From an uncultured Pleomorphomonas sp. (GTDB taxonomy: Bacteria > Pseudomonadota > Alphaproteobacteria > Rhizobiales > Pleomorphomonadaceae), in contig CALMMQ010000099.1 in the NCBI GenBank assembly GCA_937868725.1, positions 1 to 56,879 on the forward strand: a stretch of DNA of 56,879 nucleotides, written 5' to 3'. The translations under genes and the position numbers were made by a program. The first letter of the stretch is position 1, and every line of letters starts with the position of its first letter. Positions 10,425 to 20,892 of this stretch are shown here, in pieces. The notes beneath the pieces are model-generated. The model worked only from the letters and a program-made list of their open reading frames with translations, was not told the DNA's origin and searched no databases.

Positions 10425-12890
10425 ATGACCGCTTCTGGGCAACCGCCTGCCACGCCCGAGCTTGGCGAGCCGCCGCGCGCCGTGCGACCGGCGCTGCGTC
10501 GCGCTGCCTTCGCCCTCTACTGGGAAGGGCTGTGGCCGCGCCTCGCGCTGGCCCTCGCTCTGGCCGGCACGCTCTACGCCCTCGCCGCCCTCGAGGTGCT
10601 GTCGCGCCTGCCCGATTTCGTCCGCCTGCCCGTCGTCGTCGCTCTGGCGCTGGCGAGCCTGGCCGCCACCGTCCGGGCCGCCCTCACGCCGTGGCCCCAA
10701 CGCCGCGCCGCCATCGCCCGCCTCGAGGCCGGTGGCCAGCTCCCCCACCGACCACTGACCTCGCTGCTGGACACACCGGCCAGCGGCGCCGACGGTCCGG
10801 TCGCCATCGCCCTCTGGCAGGCGCACCAACGCCGCCTTGGCGCCGCCGCCGCCCGGCTCAAAGCTGCCCCGCCGTCGCCTCGCCTCGACCGCCGCGATCC
10901 CTACGCCCTGCGCGCCGCCGTCTATCTCGCCGTCATCGTCGCCGTGGTTGCCGCCCGTCACGACCCCTGGGCGCCGCTTGTCCGCGCCTTCCGCCCGCCG
11001 ATGGTGCAGCAGACCGCCGGCCGCCTCGACGTCTGGGTGTCGCCGCCCGCCTATACCGGCGCGGCACCACGGGCGCTCGCCGCCGCGCCGAGTGCCGCCG
11101 ACGAGGCTGCCCTACCGGCCAGCGTGCCGGTCGGCAGCCGCCTCACCATCCGCGCCGCCGGCTTTTCTTCCCCCGGCGCCCGCTTCATTGCCGATGACGG
11201 CACGGCAACGGTGCTGGCGCCCGCCCGCCAGGGCCCGACCGACGATCCCGTCACCGCCTTCGAAACCACCGTCGGCCCGTCGGGCCAACTGGTGGTGACC
11301 CGCGGCGACCGGCCGGTCGCCAGCTACGCCATCGCCGCCGTGGCCGACGCACCACCGACCATCGCCCTGACCGAGGAGCCCGGGGCGACGCCCAAGGGCG
11401 CGCTCCACCTCGCCTACGCCGTCGGCGACGACTACCGCGTCGTGGCCGCCCGCGCCCATTTCGAACCGATCGCCGGCACCGCCGCCGCCCGGCCGCTCGC
11501 CAGCCTGCCCGAGCCGCCGCTCGCCCTGCCCGGCAAGACCGAGGGCACGGCCATCACCGTCGCCGACCTCTCGGCCCACCCCTTGGCCGGCGCCCGCGTC
11601 CGCCTTGTCCTCGAGGCCGACGACGACGACGGTCAGCACGGCCGCTCAGAGCCGATCGACATCATCCTGCCCGCCCGGCCGTTCGCCAAGCCGCTGGCGG
11701 CGGCGCTGGCCGAACAGCGGCTGCGCCTCAGCGAAGACGGCCGCCGCGCCGGCTCGATCGCCAACACCATCGACACGCTGAGCGGCCTCTTGGCCGACGA
11801 TCTCGACCACGTGGCGCCGATGATCGGCCTGCGTGTCCTGTCCCAGAGCCTGCGCCACGCCCGCAGCGACGACGACTTGCGCGCCGCCGCCGATCTCATG
11901 TGGTCGATGGCCCTGGCCATCGAGGGGGGAGACGCCAGCGACGCCGAGGAACGCCTGCGCCAGGCCCGGGCCGAACTGCGGCAGGCGCTGCAGAACGGCG
12001 CCTCGCCCGAGGAGATCGCCCGCCTGACCGAACAGCTGCGCGCCGCCCTCGGCGCCTACTTGCAGGCGCTGGCCCGCACGGCGGCCAACAACCCCTCCCG
12101 CCTCTCCGACCTCACCCGGCCAGCCGGCCCGTCCCAGACCGTCACCGCCGGCGATCTCGACCGCCTGCTTGACCGGTTGAAGGACCTCTCCGAACTCGGC
12201 AATGGTGAGGCGGCCAAGAACCTGCTGTCAGAACTCGACAACCTGCTCGACAATCTGAAGTTCGGCAACGGTGATGGCCAGGACGGCGGCAAGAGCCCGG
12301 CCGACGCCGCCCTCGACAAGCTCGCCGACCTCATCCGCCGGCAGCTCGACCTGATGAACGATACCCATCGCCTGACGCCCGACGGCCGTACCGGCCCCGA
12401 GGGCGAGGCCGACGAGCAAAGCCTGCGCGATCTCGGCACGCGGCAGCGCTCGCTCGCCGACGCCCTGAAGGCGCTGCGCGACAGCCTGCACCAGCAGGGG
12501 CTCGACCCCGGCGATCCGCTCGGCGACGCCGGCTCGGCCATGCATGAGGCCGAGGGCCAGCTCGGCGACGGCGATGCCGAAACGGCGCTCGGCGAACAGG
12601 GCAAGGCCGTCGAGGCGCTGCGCCAGGGCGCGCGCGCCATCGCCCGCGCCAGCGAGGGCGCCGGTGCCGCCGGCCGCACGGTCGGCCGTGGTGCCACCGA
12701 CCCCCTCGGTCGGCCCATGCGTCAACCCGGCAGCGATAGCGGCGACACGACGACGCTGCCCGGCGAAATCGACGCCCAGCGGGCCCGCCGCCTGCTCGAT
12801 GAACTGCGGCGGCGCTATTCCGACCCGAACCGGCCGCCGCTCGAACTCGACTATCTCCAGCGCCTCATCGCCCCGTTCACCGCCCGCTGA
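10425..12890 (+). CDS. TIGR02302 family (DUF4175) membrane protein
   Basis: Large alphaproteobacterial protein of 821 residues and unknown function. Two or three hydrophobic segments lie in the first 190 residues (one pair around 40-80, another near 165-180), followed by a long Ala/Arg/Asp-rich region predicted to be helical, with many DR.LR repeats and a Gly-rich linker near 610. ATG at 10425 follows GAGGA; an in-frame ATG at 10284 would give an unsupported extension. A TATAAT sequence occurs at 10352-10357 in the divergent spacer. Topology suggests an inner-membrane anchor with a large soluble part. Confidence 0.88.
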   Translation: MTASGQPPATPELGEPPRAVRPALRRAAFALYWEGLWPRLALALALAGTLYALAALEVLSRLPDFVRLPVVVALALASLAATVRAALTPWPQRRAAIARLEAGGQLPHRPLTSLLDTPASGADGPVAIALWQAHQRRLGAAAARLKAAPPSPRLDRRDPYALRAAVYLAVIVAVVAARHDPWAPLVRAFRPPMVQQTAGRLDVWVSPPAYTGAAPRALAAAPSAADEAALPASVPVGSRLTIRAAGFSSPGARFIADDGTATVLAPARQGPTDDPVTAFETTVGPSGQLVVTRGDRPVASYAIAAVADAPPTIALTEEPGATPKGALHLAYAVGDDYRVVAARAHFEPIAGTAAARPLASLPEPPLALPGKTEGTAITVADLSAHPLAGARVRLVLEADDDDGQHGRSEPIDIILPARPFAKPLAAALAEQRLRLSEDGRRAGSIANTIDTLSGLLADDLDHVAPMIGLRVLSQSLRHARSDDDLRAAADLMWSMALAIEGGDASDAEERLRQARAELRQALQNGASPEEIARLTEQLRAALGAYLQALARTAANNPSRLSDLTRPAGPSQTVTAGDLDRLLDRLKDLSELGNGEAAKNLLSELDNLLDNLKFGNGDGQDGGKSPADAALDKLADLIRRQLDLMNDTHRLTPDGRTGPEGEADEQSLRDLGTRQRSLADALKALRDSLHQQGLDPGDPLGDAGSAMHEAEGQLGDGDAETALGEQGKAVEALRQGARAIARASEGAGAAGRTVGRGATDPLGRPMRQPGSDSGDTTTLPGEIDAQRARRLLDELRRRYSDPNRPPLELDYLQRLIAPFTAR

Positions 12891-13040
12891 CGGCCGAACG
12901 CGCCGTCGCACCGGCCGGCGCGACACGTTGACGAGGACAAAAGTCGACATTAGGGTCTGTCCCTATGTCCCCCTCTGTTGCATGACGCCTCGACAGACCG
13001 CGGGTCCGCCGCGGTCCAGGCGCTCGGAGACGTTACAGCG

Positions 13041-13790
13041 ATGAAGATTCTGGTGCCCGTGAAGCGGGTGGTCGACTACAACATCAAGGTTCACGTCAAG
13101 GCCGACGGTTCGGGCGTCGACCTCGCCAACGTCAAGATGTCGATGAACCCGTTCGACGAGATCGCCGTCGAGGAGGCGCTGCGCCTCCGGGAAGCCGGCA
13201 AGGCCAGCGAGATCATCGCCGTTTCCATCGGCCCGGACAAGGCCCAGGACACGCTGCGCACCGCCCTCGCCATGGGCGCCGATCGCGGCATCCTCATCAA
13301 GACCGACGCCACCGTCGAACCGCTGGCCGTCGCCAAGCTGCTCAAGGCCGTGGTCGCCGCCGAGGCGCCCGGCCTCGTCATCCTCGGCAAGCAGGCCATC
13401 GACGACGACTGCAACCAGACCGGCCAGATGCTGGCCGCCCTGCTTGGCTGGCCGCAGGCGACCTTCGCCTCCAAGGTGGTGATCGACGGCACCGCCGCCG
13501 AGGTGACGCGCGAAGTCGACGGCGGTCTGCAGACCGTTGCCGTCAACCTGCCGGCCGTCATCACCGCCGACCTGCGCCTCAACGAACCGCGCTATGCTTC
13601 GCTGCCCAACATCATGAAGGCCAAGAAGAAGCCGATCGCCATCAGCAGCCCGGCCGATTTCGGCGTCGACATCACCCCGCGCCTCACCGTGCTCAAGACC
13701 GCCGATCCCAAGGCGCGCAAGGCCGGCATCCGCGTCGGCTCGGTCGACGAACTGATCGCCAAGCTCAAGACCGAAGCCGAAGTGCTGTGA
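13041..13790 (+). CDS. etfB: Electron transfer flavoprotein beta subunit
   Basis: ETF accepts electrons from acyl-CoA and other dehydrogenases and passes them to ETF-ubiquinone oxidoreductase. The protein is 249 residues, starting [17 protein letters not shown] as in the family, with the AMP-binding region around [18 protein letters not shown]. It is followed 17 bp later by etfA and then by a 3-hydroxyacyl-CoA dehydrogenase, which ties the cluster to fatty-acid or polyhydroxybutyrate turnover. ATG at 13041 is the family start. Confidence 0.97.
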   Translation: MKILVPVKRVVDYNIKVHVKADGSGVDLANVKMSMNPFDEIAVEEALRLREAGKASEIIAVSIGPDKAQDTLRTALAMGADRGILIKTDATVEPLAVAKLLKAVVAAEAPGLVILGKQAIDDDCNQTGQMLAALLGWPQATFASKVVIDGTAAEVTREVDGGLQTVAVNLPAVITADLRLNEPRYASLPNIMKAKKKPIAISSPADFGVDITPRLTVLKTADPKARKAGIRVGSVDELIAKLKTEAEVL

Positions 13791-13807
13791 CCGACCGGGA
13801 GAAAGCC

Positions 13808-14743
13808 ATGACGACCCTCATCATCGCCGAACATGACGGCCAGACGGTCAAGGACGCCACGCGCAAGACGCTGACGGCCGCCCTCGCCATCGGTGGCGAC
13901 ATCCACGTGCTCGTCGCCGGTCACACCGTCGGCGCGGCCGCCACCGCCGCCCGCCGCCTCGCCGGTGTCGGCAAGGTGCTGGTCGCCGACGACGCCAGCC
14001 TCGCCCACGACCTCGCCGAGCCGCTCGCCGCGCTGATCGTCGCGCTGGCGCCGGCCTACGACGCCATCCTGGCGCCGTCCAACGCCGTCACCAAGAGCGC
14101 CCTGCCGCGCGCCGCCGCCCTGCTCGACGTCATGCAGGTGTCCGACATCATCGCCGTCGTCGCGCCCGACACCTTCGAGCGGCCGACCTACGCCGGCAAC
14201 GCCATCGAAACCGTGCGCTCCAGCGACGCCCTCAAGCTTATCACCGTTCGCACCGCCTCCTTCAAGGCCACCGCCGACGGCACCGGCGAGGCGGTCGTCG
14301 ACGCCATCGCCGTGGCGCCGGTGACCAGCTTCAGCCGCTTCGTCGGCGAACATCTCACAGAAAGTTCGCGCCCCGAGCTCGCCGCCGCCCGCGTCGTCGT
14401 CTCCGGTGGCCGGGCCCTTGCCTCGGCGGAGAACTTCAACGCCGTGCTGACGCCGCTCGCCGACCGGCTCGGCGCCGCCATCGGCGCCTCGCGCGCCGCC
14501 GTCGACGCCGGCTACGCCCCCAACGACTGGCAGGTCGGCCAGACCGGCAAGGCCGTTTCTCCCGACCTCTATATCGCCGTCGGCATTTCCGGCGCCATCC
14601 AGCACATTGCCGGCATGAAGGATTCGAAGGTCATCGTCGCCATCAACAAGGACGAGGAGGCCCCGATCTTCCAGGTAGCCGACTATGGTATTGTCGGAGA
14701 TCTCTTTGAAATCGTACCCGCTCTCACGAAAGCTCTTGGGTGA
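13808..14743 (+). CDS. etfA: Electron transfer flavoprotein alpha subunit
   Basis: FAD-binding subunit of ETF, 311 residues. The C-terminal FAD signature is clear ([20 protein letters not shown], then [14 protein letters not shown]). Start ATG at 13808 follows GGGAG; the in-frame upstream codons overlap etfB and are not needed. Acts with etfB as a cytoplasmic heterodimer. Confidence 0.97.
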   Translation: MTTLIIAEHDGQTVKDATRKTLTAALAIGGDIHVLVAGHTVGAAATAARRLAGVGKVLVADDASLAHDLAEPLAALIVALAPAYDAILAPSNAVTKSALPRAAALLDVMQVSDIIAVVAPDTFERPTYAGNAIETVRSSDALKLITVRTASFKATADGTGEAVVDAIAVAPVTSFSRFVGEHLTESSRPELAAARVVVSGGRALASAENFNAVLTPLADRLGAAIGASRAAVDAGYAPNDWQVGQTGKAVSPDLYIAVGISGAIQHIAGMKDSKVIVAINKDEEAPIFQVADYGIVGDLFEIVPALTKALG

Positions 14744-14816
14744 GACTGGAAGCGGTGATACGTATTGTGTCACAAGCGGTTTTGCACGCCGAACCACCTG
14801 ACGGATCGAGGAAAGA

Positions 14817-15695
14817 ATGATCGAGATTAAGTCGATCGGTGTTGTGGGCGCGGGCCAGATGGGAGCTGGCATCGCCCATGTCTGTGCGCTCTCCGGCCTC
14901 ACCGTCGGCCTGCACGACGTGTCCAAGGAACGCATCGAAGCCGGCATGATGACGGTCAAGGCCAACCTGCAGCGGCAGGTGGCGGCCAAGAAGATCGACG
15001 AAGACGTCATGAACGCCACCCTGGCCCGCATCAAGCCGGCGCCGGCCCTGGCCGATTTCGCCGACACCGATCTGGTCATGGAAGCGGTGACCGAAAACGA
15101 GACGATCAAGCGCAAGATGCTGACCCAGCTCTGCCCATCGCTCAAGCCTTCGGCCATCGTCGGCACCAACACCTCGTCGATCTCCATCACCCGCCTCGCC
15201 GCCTCCACCGACCGTCCCGAGCGGTTCATCGGCATTCACTTCATGAATCCGGTGCCGGTGATGCAGCTCGTCGAACTGGTGCGCGGCATCGCCACCGAGG
15301 ACGAGACCTTCGAGGCCGCCCGCAACTTCGTCGGCCGGCTCGGCAAGACCATCGCCGTGTCGGAAGATTTCCCCGCCTTCATGGTCAACCGCATCCTGCT
15401 GCCGATGATCAACGAGGCCATCTACACGCTCTACGAAGGCGTCGGCACGGTGGACGCCATCGACACCGCCATGCGCCTCGGCGCCAACCATCCCATGGGC
15501 CCGCTGCAGCTCGCCGATTTCATCGGCCTCGACACCTGCCTGTCAATCATGCAGGTGCTGCACGACGGTCTCGCCGACAGCAAGTACCGGCCTTGTCCGC
15601 TGCTGGTCAAATACGTCGAGGCCGGCTGGCTCGGTCGCAAGACGCAGCGCGGCTTCTACGACTATCGCGGCCCGCACCCGGTGCCGACGCGCTGA
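14817..15695 (+). CDS. 3-hydroxybutyryl-CoA dehydrogenase
   Basis: NAD(P)-dependent oxidation of 3-hydroxyacyl-CoA to the 3-keto form (FadB/HbdA family). It is 292 residues, standard for the free-standing enzyme. The Rossmann motif GVVGAGQMGAGIAHV is at residues 8-22. The catalytic His is in HFMNPVPVMQLVELV and the family tail KTQRGFYDYRG is present. Start ATG has AGGAAAG upstream. It lies 73 bp after etfA and is probably co-transcribed with it. A strong hairpin follows its stop codon. Confidence 0.95.
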   Translation: MIEIKSIGVVGAGQMGAGIAHVCALSGLTVGLHDVSKERIEAGMMTVKANLQRQVAAKKIDEDVMNATLARIKPAPALADFADTDLVMEAVTENETIKRKMLTQLCPSLKPSAIVGTNTSSISITRLAASTDRPERFIGIHFMNPVPVMQLVELVRGIATEDETFEAARNFVGRLGKTIAVSEDFPAFMVNRILLPMINEAIYTLYEGVGTVDAIDTAMRLGANHPMGPLQLADFIGLDTCLSIMQVLHDGLADSKYRPCPLLVKYVEAGWLGRKTQRGFYDYRGPHPVPTR

Positions 15696-15720
15696 GTTTC
15701 TGCCATCCGCTATTCCGACG

Positions 15721-15750
15721 GGGCGACGGCCGAGGCCGTCGCCCTTGTCG
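15721..15750 (+). terminator. Hairpin after the etf/hbd operon
   Basis: Perfect 10-bp stem GGGCGACGGC/GCCGTCGCCC with a CGAG tetraloop, 25 bases past the dehydrogenase stop and just before the converging tusA-like gene ends. It is followed by only a short T-poor tail (TTGTCGTAT), so it may act as a bidirectional or RNA-stabilising hairpin rather than a classical terminator. Confidence 0.6.
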
Positions 15751-15752
15751 TA

Positions 15753-15992
15753 TCAGGCGCCCTTCTCGATGACGAAGCGCATGCCGAAATCGGTCCGTTC
15801 CAGCGCCAGCAGCCGATGACCGTCCTCGCGGCAGAAGTGCGGCAGATCGATCGAAGCGACGGGGTCGCTGGTGTCGACGGTGAGCTGCGCGCCAGCCGGC
15901 ATGGCCTTGAGCGCCCGGCGCGATTTCAGCACCGGTAGCGGGCAGAGCAGGCCCCTGAGATCGAGTGTCCGGTCGGCGGTCCTGTCGTTCAT
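15753..15992 (-). CDS. TusA-family sulfur carrier-like protein
   Basis: A 79-residue member of the TusA/SirA/YedF family with the defining CPxP motif: LRGLLCPLPVLKSRRAL, active Cys17. Family members carry persulfide sulfur for tRNA thiolation, molybdenum cofactor or sulfur oxidation. Its ATG overlaps the stop of a small membrane-protein gene by four bases (ATGA), so the two are translationally coupled. The partner may point to a sulfur-transport role, but this is inference. Confidence 0.88.
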   Translation of the reverse strand: MNDRTADRTLDLRGLLCPLPVLKSRRALKAMPAGAQLTVDTSDPVASIDLPHFCREDGHRLLALERTDFGMRFVIEKGA

Positions 15993-16174
15993 CGTCCCCC
16001 CACCACGGCATAGCACAGCCCGACGAAAGCATCGAAGCCGCCGGTCAGCCCCAGCGACAGGGCAGCGCCGAGCCCGATCACCAGCGCCGGCAGCAGCACC
16101 GACAGCACATGATCGCCCAACCGCGTCGGCGGTGGCGCCGCATCCGGCCGGCGTCGACTGTAGCGATAGAGCAT
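15989..16174 (-). CDS. Small single- or double-pass membrane protein
   Basis: A 61-residue protein with a charged N-terminus (MLYRYSRRRPDAAPPP) and a hydrophobic stretch from about 24 to 58 that could form one long or two short membrane helices. ATG at 16174 follows AGAGGGA. It overlaps the TusA-like gene by four bases, the main reason to believe it is real. Function not recognised; a membrane partner of the sulfur carrier is possible. Confidence 0.7.
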   Translation of the reverse strand: MLYRYSRRRPDAAPPPTRLGDHVLSVLLPALVIGLGAALSLGLTGGFDAFVGLCYAVVGGR

Positions 16175-16361
16175 GGGCGTCCCTCTGTCCCGTTGGCGAC
16201 CATCCTAGAGCAGCGGTGACGCTTCTGGCAACGACCTGCTCGGTCAAGCCGCCAGCCAACGGCAAGCCGGCTTGGCGGCCAAGGGCACGTTGGCCATTGA
16301 TCTTTCGCCCGGTCCGCGACAATCTCGATCATCCGAAGAGTACTGCCCAGGAGGGTCGCGC

Positions 16362-16796
16362 GTGACGGAACAGCTTGACGGAGCCGCCTCACCCGAAAAC
16401 CATCTGGCGCTCGTGAGCCCGCCGTCGGTCGGATTGTCGGCCGGCCTGGCTCAGGAGCGCCCGCCGATCGCCGCCGTAACGGGCCGGCCGCCGACGCCCT
16501 ACGTCGCCTTCGACCGCCGCGAGCTCATGGACATCCTCAAGGTCTACGGCCGCATGGTGGCAACCGGCGAGTGGCGCGACTACGCTCTCGACACCCTGGC
16601 CGACCGGGCGGTGTTCTCGATCTTCCGCCGCACCTCCGAACTGCCGCTCTACCGCATCGAGAAGAATCCCAAGCTGGCCCGCCGCCAGGGCGCCTACGCC
16701 GTCATCGCCCAGAGCGGCCTGATCCTGAAGCGCGGCAGCGAGCTGCCGCAGGTGCTGCGCGTCTTCGACAAGGCGCTGCTCAAGCTGGCCGAGTGA
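16362..16796 (+). CDS. DUF2794 domain-containing protein
   Basis: A 144-residue protein of a family confined largely to alphaproteobacteria and without known function. The conserved core runs from VAFDRRELMDILKVYGRMV through SELPLYRIEKNPKLARRQGAYAVI. The start is GTG at 16362 with a strong AGGAGG seven bases upstream. Longer in-frame readings upstream are not supported. No signal peptide or membrane segment. The spacer upstream (16175-16361) is divergent and shared with the small membrane protein gene. Confidence 0.88.
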   Translation: MTEQLDGAASPENHLALVSPPSVGLSAGLAQERPPIAAVTGRPPTPYVAFDRRELMDILKVYGRMVATGEWRDYALDTLADRAVFSIFRRTSELPLYRIEKNPKLARRQGAYAVIAQSGLILKRGSELPQVLRVFDKALLKLAE

Positions 16797-16805
16797 CCGG
16801 CCCGC

Positions 16806-17345
16806 TCAGCCCTTGAGCTCGTCCGGCGCGCCGGTGGCGCCCGCGCCGAGCGGCGCCTGCATCAGCACCTGATCGAGCCAGCGGCCGTTCTTGTAGCCGA
16901 GCGCCGGCGCCACGCCGATCAGCGTGAAGCCCAAGGCGGCGTGCAGTCCGCGCGAGGCGGCGTTGGCGCTGTCGCCGATCACCGCCACCATCTGGCGATA
17001 GCCGCGCGCCGCGCACGCGTCCATCAGCGCCCGCAGCAACGCCCGGCCGACGCCGCGTCCCTGAGCGGCCGGCGCCACATAGATCGAGTTCTCGACGGTG
17101 AAGCGGTAGGCTTTGCGCGGCCGGTAGGCGCTAGCATAGGCGTAGCCCATGAGCACGCCGTCGTCCTCGGCGACGATATAGGGGTACCCCCCCGAGGTGA
17201 TGGTCTCGAAGCGGCGCGTCATCTCGGCGGCGTCGGGCGCCTCCAGCTCCCAGGAGGCGGTGCGGTGCCGCACTTCGTCGGCGTAGATGGCGGTGATGGC
17301 GGCAATATCGCCAGGGCGGGCGGGACGAAGGCTGAGCATCGGCAT
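16806..17345 (-). CDS. GNAT N-acetyltransferase (phosphinothricin acetyltransferase-like)
   Basis: A 179-residue GNAT enzyme. The acetyl-CoA pyrophosphate-binding motif QGRGVGRALLRAL is near residue 95. The features IYADEVRHRTASWELEAP and NSIYVAPAAQG match the Pat/MddA subgroup, which acetylates amine groups of small amino-acid-like molecules such as phosphinothricin, methionine sulfoximine or sulfone. Actual substrate unknown. It converges on the DUF2794 gene and lies downstream of the Bax inhibitor gene, separated from it by a terminator. Confidence 0.88.
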   Translation of the reverse strand: MPMLSLRPARPGDIAAITAIYADEVRHRTASWELEAPDAAEMTRRFETITSGGYPYIVAEDDGVLMGYAYASAYRPRKAYRFTVENSIYVAPAAQGRGVGRALLRALMDACAARGYRQMVAVIGDSANAASRGLHAALGFTLIGVAPALGYKNGRWLDQVLMQAPLGAGATGAPDELKG

Positions 17346-17400
17346 GATCCGGCATCGGTTGAAGGCGCCGCATTCAAATCACGATTGGCGGGTCGGTTCA

Positions 17401-17435
17401 AAACAAAAACGGCGCAGGAATGTCCCGCGCCGTTC
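17401..17435 (-). terminator. Rho-independent terminator of the Bax inhibitor gene
   Basis: On the minus strand an AACGGCGC/GCGCCGTT stem with an inner GGA/TCC pair is followed by TTTTTGTTTT (A-run at 17401-17410 on the plus strand). It sits just past the stop of the 248-residue membrane protein gene. Confidence 0.85.
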
Positions 17436-17458
17436 TCGTTTTCAGGATCGCTCGGCCG

Positions 17459-18205
17459 TCAGCGGCGGTCGCCCACCAGACGCAGCAGCATGATGAACAG
17501 GTTGATGAAGTCCATGTAGAGGTTGAGCGCGCCCATGATGGCCTTGCGACCGGCGGTGCCGGCGTCGTCACCCTCGAAGTACATTTCCTTGATCGTCTGC
17601 GTATCGTAGGCGGTGAGGCCGGCGAAGATGCCGACACCGATCACCGAGATGGCGAACTCGAAGGCCGACGACTGCATGAACAGGTTGACCAGCGAGGCGA
17701 TGATCAGGCCGAACAGGCCCATGATCAGGAACGAGCCCATGGCCGAAAGGTCGCGCTTGGTCGTGTAGCCGTAAAGGCTGAGCGCGGCGAACGAGGCGGC
17801 CGAGATGAAGAACACCTGGGTGATCGACTGACCGGTGTAGACCAGGAAGATCGACGACAGCGACAGGCCCATCAGCGCGGCGTACACCCAGTAGAGCGCC
17901 TGGGCGGCGGCGATGGACAGGCGCTGGATGCCGAACGACAGGAACATCACGGCGGCGAGCGGGGCGAAGATCACCACCCAGCGCAGCGGGCTCATGAAGA
18001 TCGCCTGGCCCCAGGCTGTCAGTTCGCCGGTCTGCCAGTTGGCGGCAGCGTTGCCGGAGAAGTAGGCGACGATGCCCGTAACCGCCAGGCCGATGGTCAT
18101 GTAGTTGTAGACCTTCAGCATGTAGGAACGGAGACCCTGATCGATCTCCGCCGTATCGGTCCGGGAACCATAGCCCGTAGGGACGTTGCGTTCAGGGAAT
18201 GCCAT
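17459..18205 (-). CDS. Bax inhibitor-1/YccA family membrane protein
   Basis: Inner-membrane protein of 248 residues with seven hydrophobic segments beginning near residue 35 (MTIGLAVTGIVAYFSG). BI-1 family proteins are pH-sensitive ion leak channels or modulators of membrane proteases such as FtsH; the exact role here is not known. The N-terminal 30 residues are polar and cytoplasmic. It is transcribed alone with a strong terminator. Confidence 0.93.
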   Translation of the reverse strand: MAFPERNVPTGYGSRTDTAEIDQGLRSYMLKVYNYMTIGLAVTGIVAYFSGNAAANWQTGELTAWGQAIFMSPLRWVVIFAPLAAVMFLSFGIQRLSIAAAQALYWVYAALMGLSLSSIFLVYTGQSITQVFFISAASFAALSLYGYTTKRDLSAMGSFLIMGLFGLIIASLVNLFMQSSAFEFAISVIGVGIFAGLTAYDTQTIKEMYFEGDDAGTAGRKAIMGALNLYMDFINLFIMLLRLVGDRR

Positions 18206-18345
18206 TGGGCTTCAATCCTTCCGATTGGGATCCGCGTTGGTGACGGGAAGGCGCTTTACCCTCCCGTTGTCGAAGGAAGAATATGGGCGCCCCTCGGCCA
18301 AAGCTCAAGGGGCAGCGCCCCGCCGCGGCCAAACATGACAAAGAT

Positions 18346-20892
18346 TTAAAGATTCCTGAGCACCGGCGCCGCCTTGGCTCCGAGCACCCGCCAGGTGCCG
18401 GCCAGACCCAGGCCCACGGTCAGCACCAGCGCCAGCGCCACCGCTCCGAGGCTGGCCCAGAGGTCGAACACCGGCGCGACCTTCATGAGGCCGACGAGCA
18501 CGCCCGTCGCCGCCGCGCCGCCGGCCAGGAGCGCGAACAGCGCCGTTACCAGCCCGAGGGCGGCGTATTCGGCAACAAAGGCGGCCAGCACGCGCCGCCG
18601 CGTCGCCCCCAGCGTCTTGAGCAGTACCGCGTCGTAGAGGCGGCGGCGATGGCCCGAGGCCAGTGCCCCGGCCAATACCAGCACCGAGGCGACGAGGGCG
18701 ATCAAGGCGGCTGCCCGCACGGCGACGATCAGCGTGCCGACGAGGTCGTTGAGCGTTGCCAGCACGTCCTTGACGCGCACCACCGTCGCCGTCGGATAGG
18801 CGTCGACGATGGCCTTGAAGAGGCGCGCCTCGCCCGCCCGGTCGCCACCGCCGGCCAGCGCGATGGTCGACAGCACCGAATAGGGGGCGCCGGCAAAGGT
18901 GTTGGGCGAGAACACCATGACGAAGTTGATGGCGAGCGAGGCCCATTCGACGTGCCGCGTCGAGGCGATGCGGGCGATGATCGGTCGTCCCAGCACCGAC
19001 ACGGCGACGCTGTCGCCAACCTTGAGCCCAAGGTTGCGCGCCAGTTCGTCCTCGAACGACACCAGCGGCTCGCCGCCATAGTCGGCCGGCCACCAAGTGC
19101 CGGTGGCCAGCGTCGAGTTGGCCGGCAGCGCCGGCGACGAGGTGATGCCGCGATCGCCGTCGAGCGCCCAGCGCGCCCCTTCCGGTGCCTCGATGCGGTC
19201 GACCGGCACGCCGTTGAGCGCCGTGATGCGGCCGCGCAGCAACGGCACGCTCTGGAGGTCCGCCCCTGGCGCCGCCGCCTCGACCAGCCTGGCAAAGGCC
19301 GGCGCCTCGTCGGAACGGATGTCGAGCACGAAGACGTTGGGCGCCCGTTCGGGCAGCGCCGCCGTCAGCTGGTGGCGCAGGCCGATGTCGATCAGCGTCA
19401 GCGCCACCATCAGCGTCAAGCCGAGGCCGAGCGACAGCACCACCGACAGCGTCAGGCCGCCCGGCCGGTGGATGTTGCGGATGGCGAGGCGCAGTTCCGC
19501 CCGGCCGCCGGTCGGCAGCTGGCGGGCACCCCACATGATGGCGTGGGCGATGGCGACGAGCAGGATGAACACGCCAGCCATGGCAACGACGAATACGGCG
19601 GCGACGAAGCGGTCGCTGGCCGTTGCCAACGCCAGCGTCACCAGGAGTGCCGCCAGCGCGGCCGCTGCGACGCCGTAGCGCCGGCGCGGCCAGCGTCGGT
19701 CCGCCGCCGTCTCGGCCCGGAACAGCGCGCTCGCTGGCACGTCGTGCGCCCGCCCGAGCGTCCAGAGCGCGAAGGTCAGCGCCGTGGTAAAGCCGTAGAG
19801 GGCGGCAACCACGAGCTCGCGCGGATAGACGGCGAGGCGCAGCGGCAGATCGAAGGCGCGGGCAATGACGCCGCCGGCCAGCAGCGGCGGCAGCAGGCCG
19901 ACAAGGAGACCGATCGCCACACCCACCGCCGTGATGGCCAGCAGCACGACGAGATAGACGCCGACGACGAAACCGCCCTCGGCACCGAGCGATTTCAGCG
20001 TGGCGATGGCCCGCCGCTTGCGGTCGATGAACGCTTTGACGGCGTTGGTGACGCCAACCCCGCCCACCACCAGCGCCGTCAGCCCGACCAGCGTCAGGAA
20101 CTCCGAGAAGCGTTCGACGTTGCGCTCTAGCCCCGGCGCGGCGTTGAGGCGGGTGGAAATGCGCCAGCCGGCGGCGGGAAAAGCCGCGGTGATGTCGGTC
20201 TTGGCGGCGGTGACGGCAGCGTCGGTGGCGCCGTCGGCGAGGCGGAGCCGGGCGAGGCGCTGAACGAGACTGCCCGGCTGGATGAGGTCGGCGGCGGCGA
20301 GTGTCGCCTCGTCCATCAGCACGCGCGGCCCGAAGGCGACGCCGGTGCCGGCCTTGTCCGGTTCGTCGGTGATGAGGGCGCCGACCCGGGCCGTCAGGCG
20401 GCCGATGACGATGGGATCGCCGATGCTGAGCCCCAGCCGGTCGGCCAGCAACGGTTCGATGGCGACTCCCGGCCGGCCGGCGGCATCCGGCGCCAGTCCG
20501 GCCCGCAGCGACGGCGCCCCCGCGACGGCGACGACGCCGACCAGCGGATAGGCGGCGTCCACCGCCTTGATGCGCACCAGGGCCTCGCCGCCGCCGTCGG
20601 CGCGCCGGGCCATGGAGTTGACCAGCGTGGCCATCGACACGGCGCCGCGCGTCTCAAGCTGGGCCAGCACCGCCGCCCCCGGCGGCTCACTGCCGAACGA
20701 CACGGCCACATCGCCGCCGAGAATGACGCGCCCTTCCGACGCCAGCCCCGCCGATATCGACCGCGTCATCGAGCCGACGGCGGCGATGGCGGCAACACCG
20801 AGGGCGATGCAGGCGATGAAGATGCGAAAGCCCCCGATGCCGCCGCGCAGCTCGCGGCCGCTGAGGCGCAGCAGCACGCCGAGCCGGCTCAT
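18346..20892 (-). CDS. ABC transporter permease, YbbP/FtsX family
   Basis: An 848-residue permease with MacB-type topology: one N-terminal helix (about 20-45), a large periplasmic domain, a block of helices in the middle (about 260-440) around a second periplasmic domain, and a final block near 720-835. Paired with the ATPase YbbA, whose stop overlaps its start by four bases (ATGA). YbbAP with TesA is thought to extract or export a hydrophobic substrate; the substrate is unknown. The divergent tesA gene supports this assignment. Confidence 0.9.
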   Translation of the reverse strand: MSRLGVLLRLSGRELRGGIGGFRIFIACIALGVAAIAAVGSMTRSISAGLASEGRVILGGDVAVSFGSEPPGAAVLAQLETRGAVSMATLVNSMARRADGGGEALVRIKAVDAAYPLVGVVAVAGAPSLRAGLAPDAAGRPGVAIEPLLADRLGLSIGDPIVIGRLTARVGALITDEPDKAGTGVAFGPRVLMDEATLAAADLIQPGSLVQRLARLRLADGATDAAVTAAKTDITAAFPAAGWRISTRLNAAPGLERNVERFSEFLTLVGLTALVVGGVGVTNAVKAFIDRKRRAIATLKSLGAEGGFVVGVYLVVLLAITAVGVAIGLLVGLLPPLLAGGVIARAFDLPLRLAVYPRELVVAALYGFTTALTFALWTLGRAHDVPASALFRAETAADRRWPRRRYGVAAAALAALLVTLALATASDRFVAAVFVVAMAGVFILLVAIAHAIMWGARQLPTGGRAELRLAIRNIHRPGGLTLSVVLSLGLGLTLMVALTLIDIGLRHQLTAALPERAPNVFVLDIRSDEAPAFARLVEAAAPGADLQSVPLLRGRITALNGVPVDRIEAPEGARWALDGDRGITSSPALPANSTLATGTWWPADYGGEPLVSFEDELARNLGLKVGDSVAVSVLGRPIIARIASTRHVEWASLAINFVMVFSPNTFAGAPYSVLSTIALAGGGDRAGEARLFKAIVDAYPTATVVRVKDVLATLNDLVGTLIVAVRAAALIALVASVLVLAGALASGHRRRLYDAVLLKTLGATRRRVLAAFVAEYAALGLVTALFALLAGGAAATGVLVGLMKVAPVFDLWASLGAVALALVLTVGLGLAGTWRVLGAKAAPVLRNL

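Noticed and set aside
13592-15235. Long minus-strand open frame across etfB, etfA and the dehydrogenase
   Set aside because: Low-complexity shadow of three well-recognised plus-strand genes.
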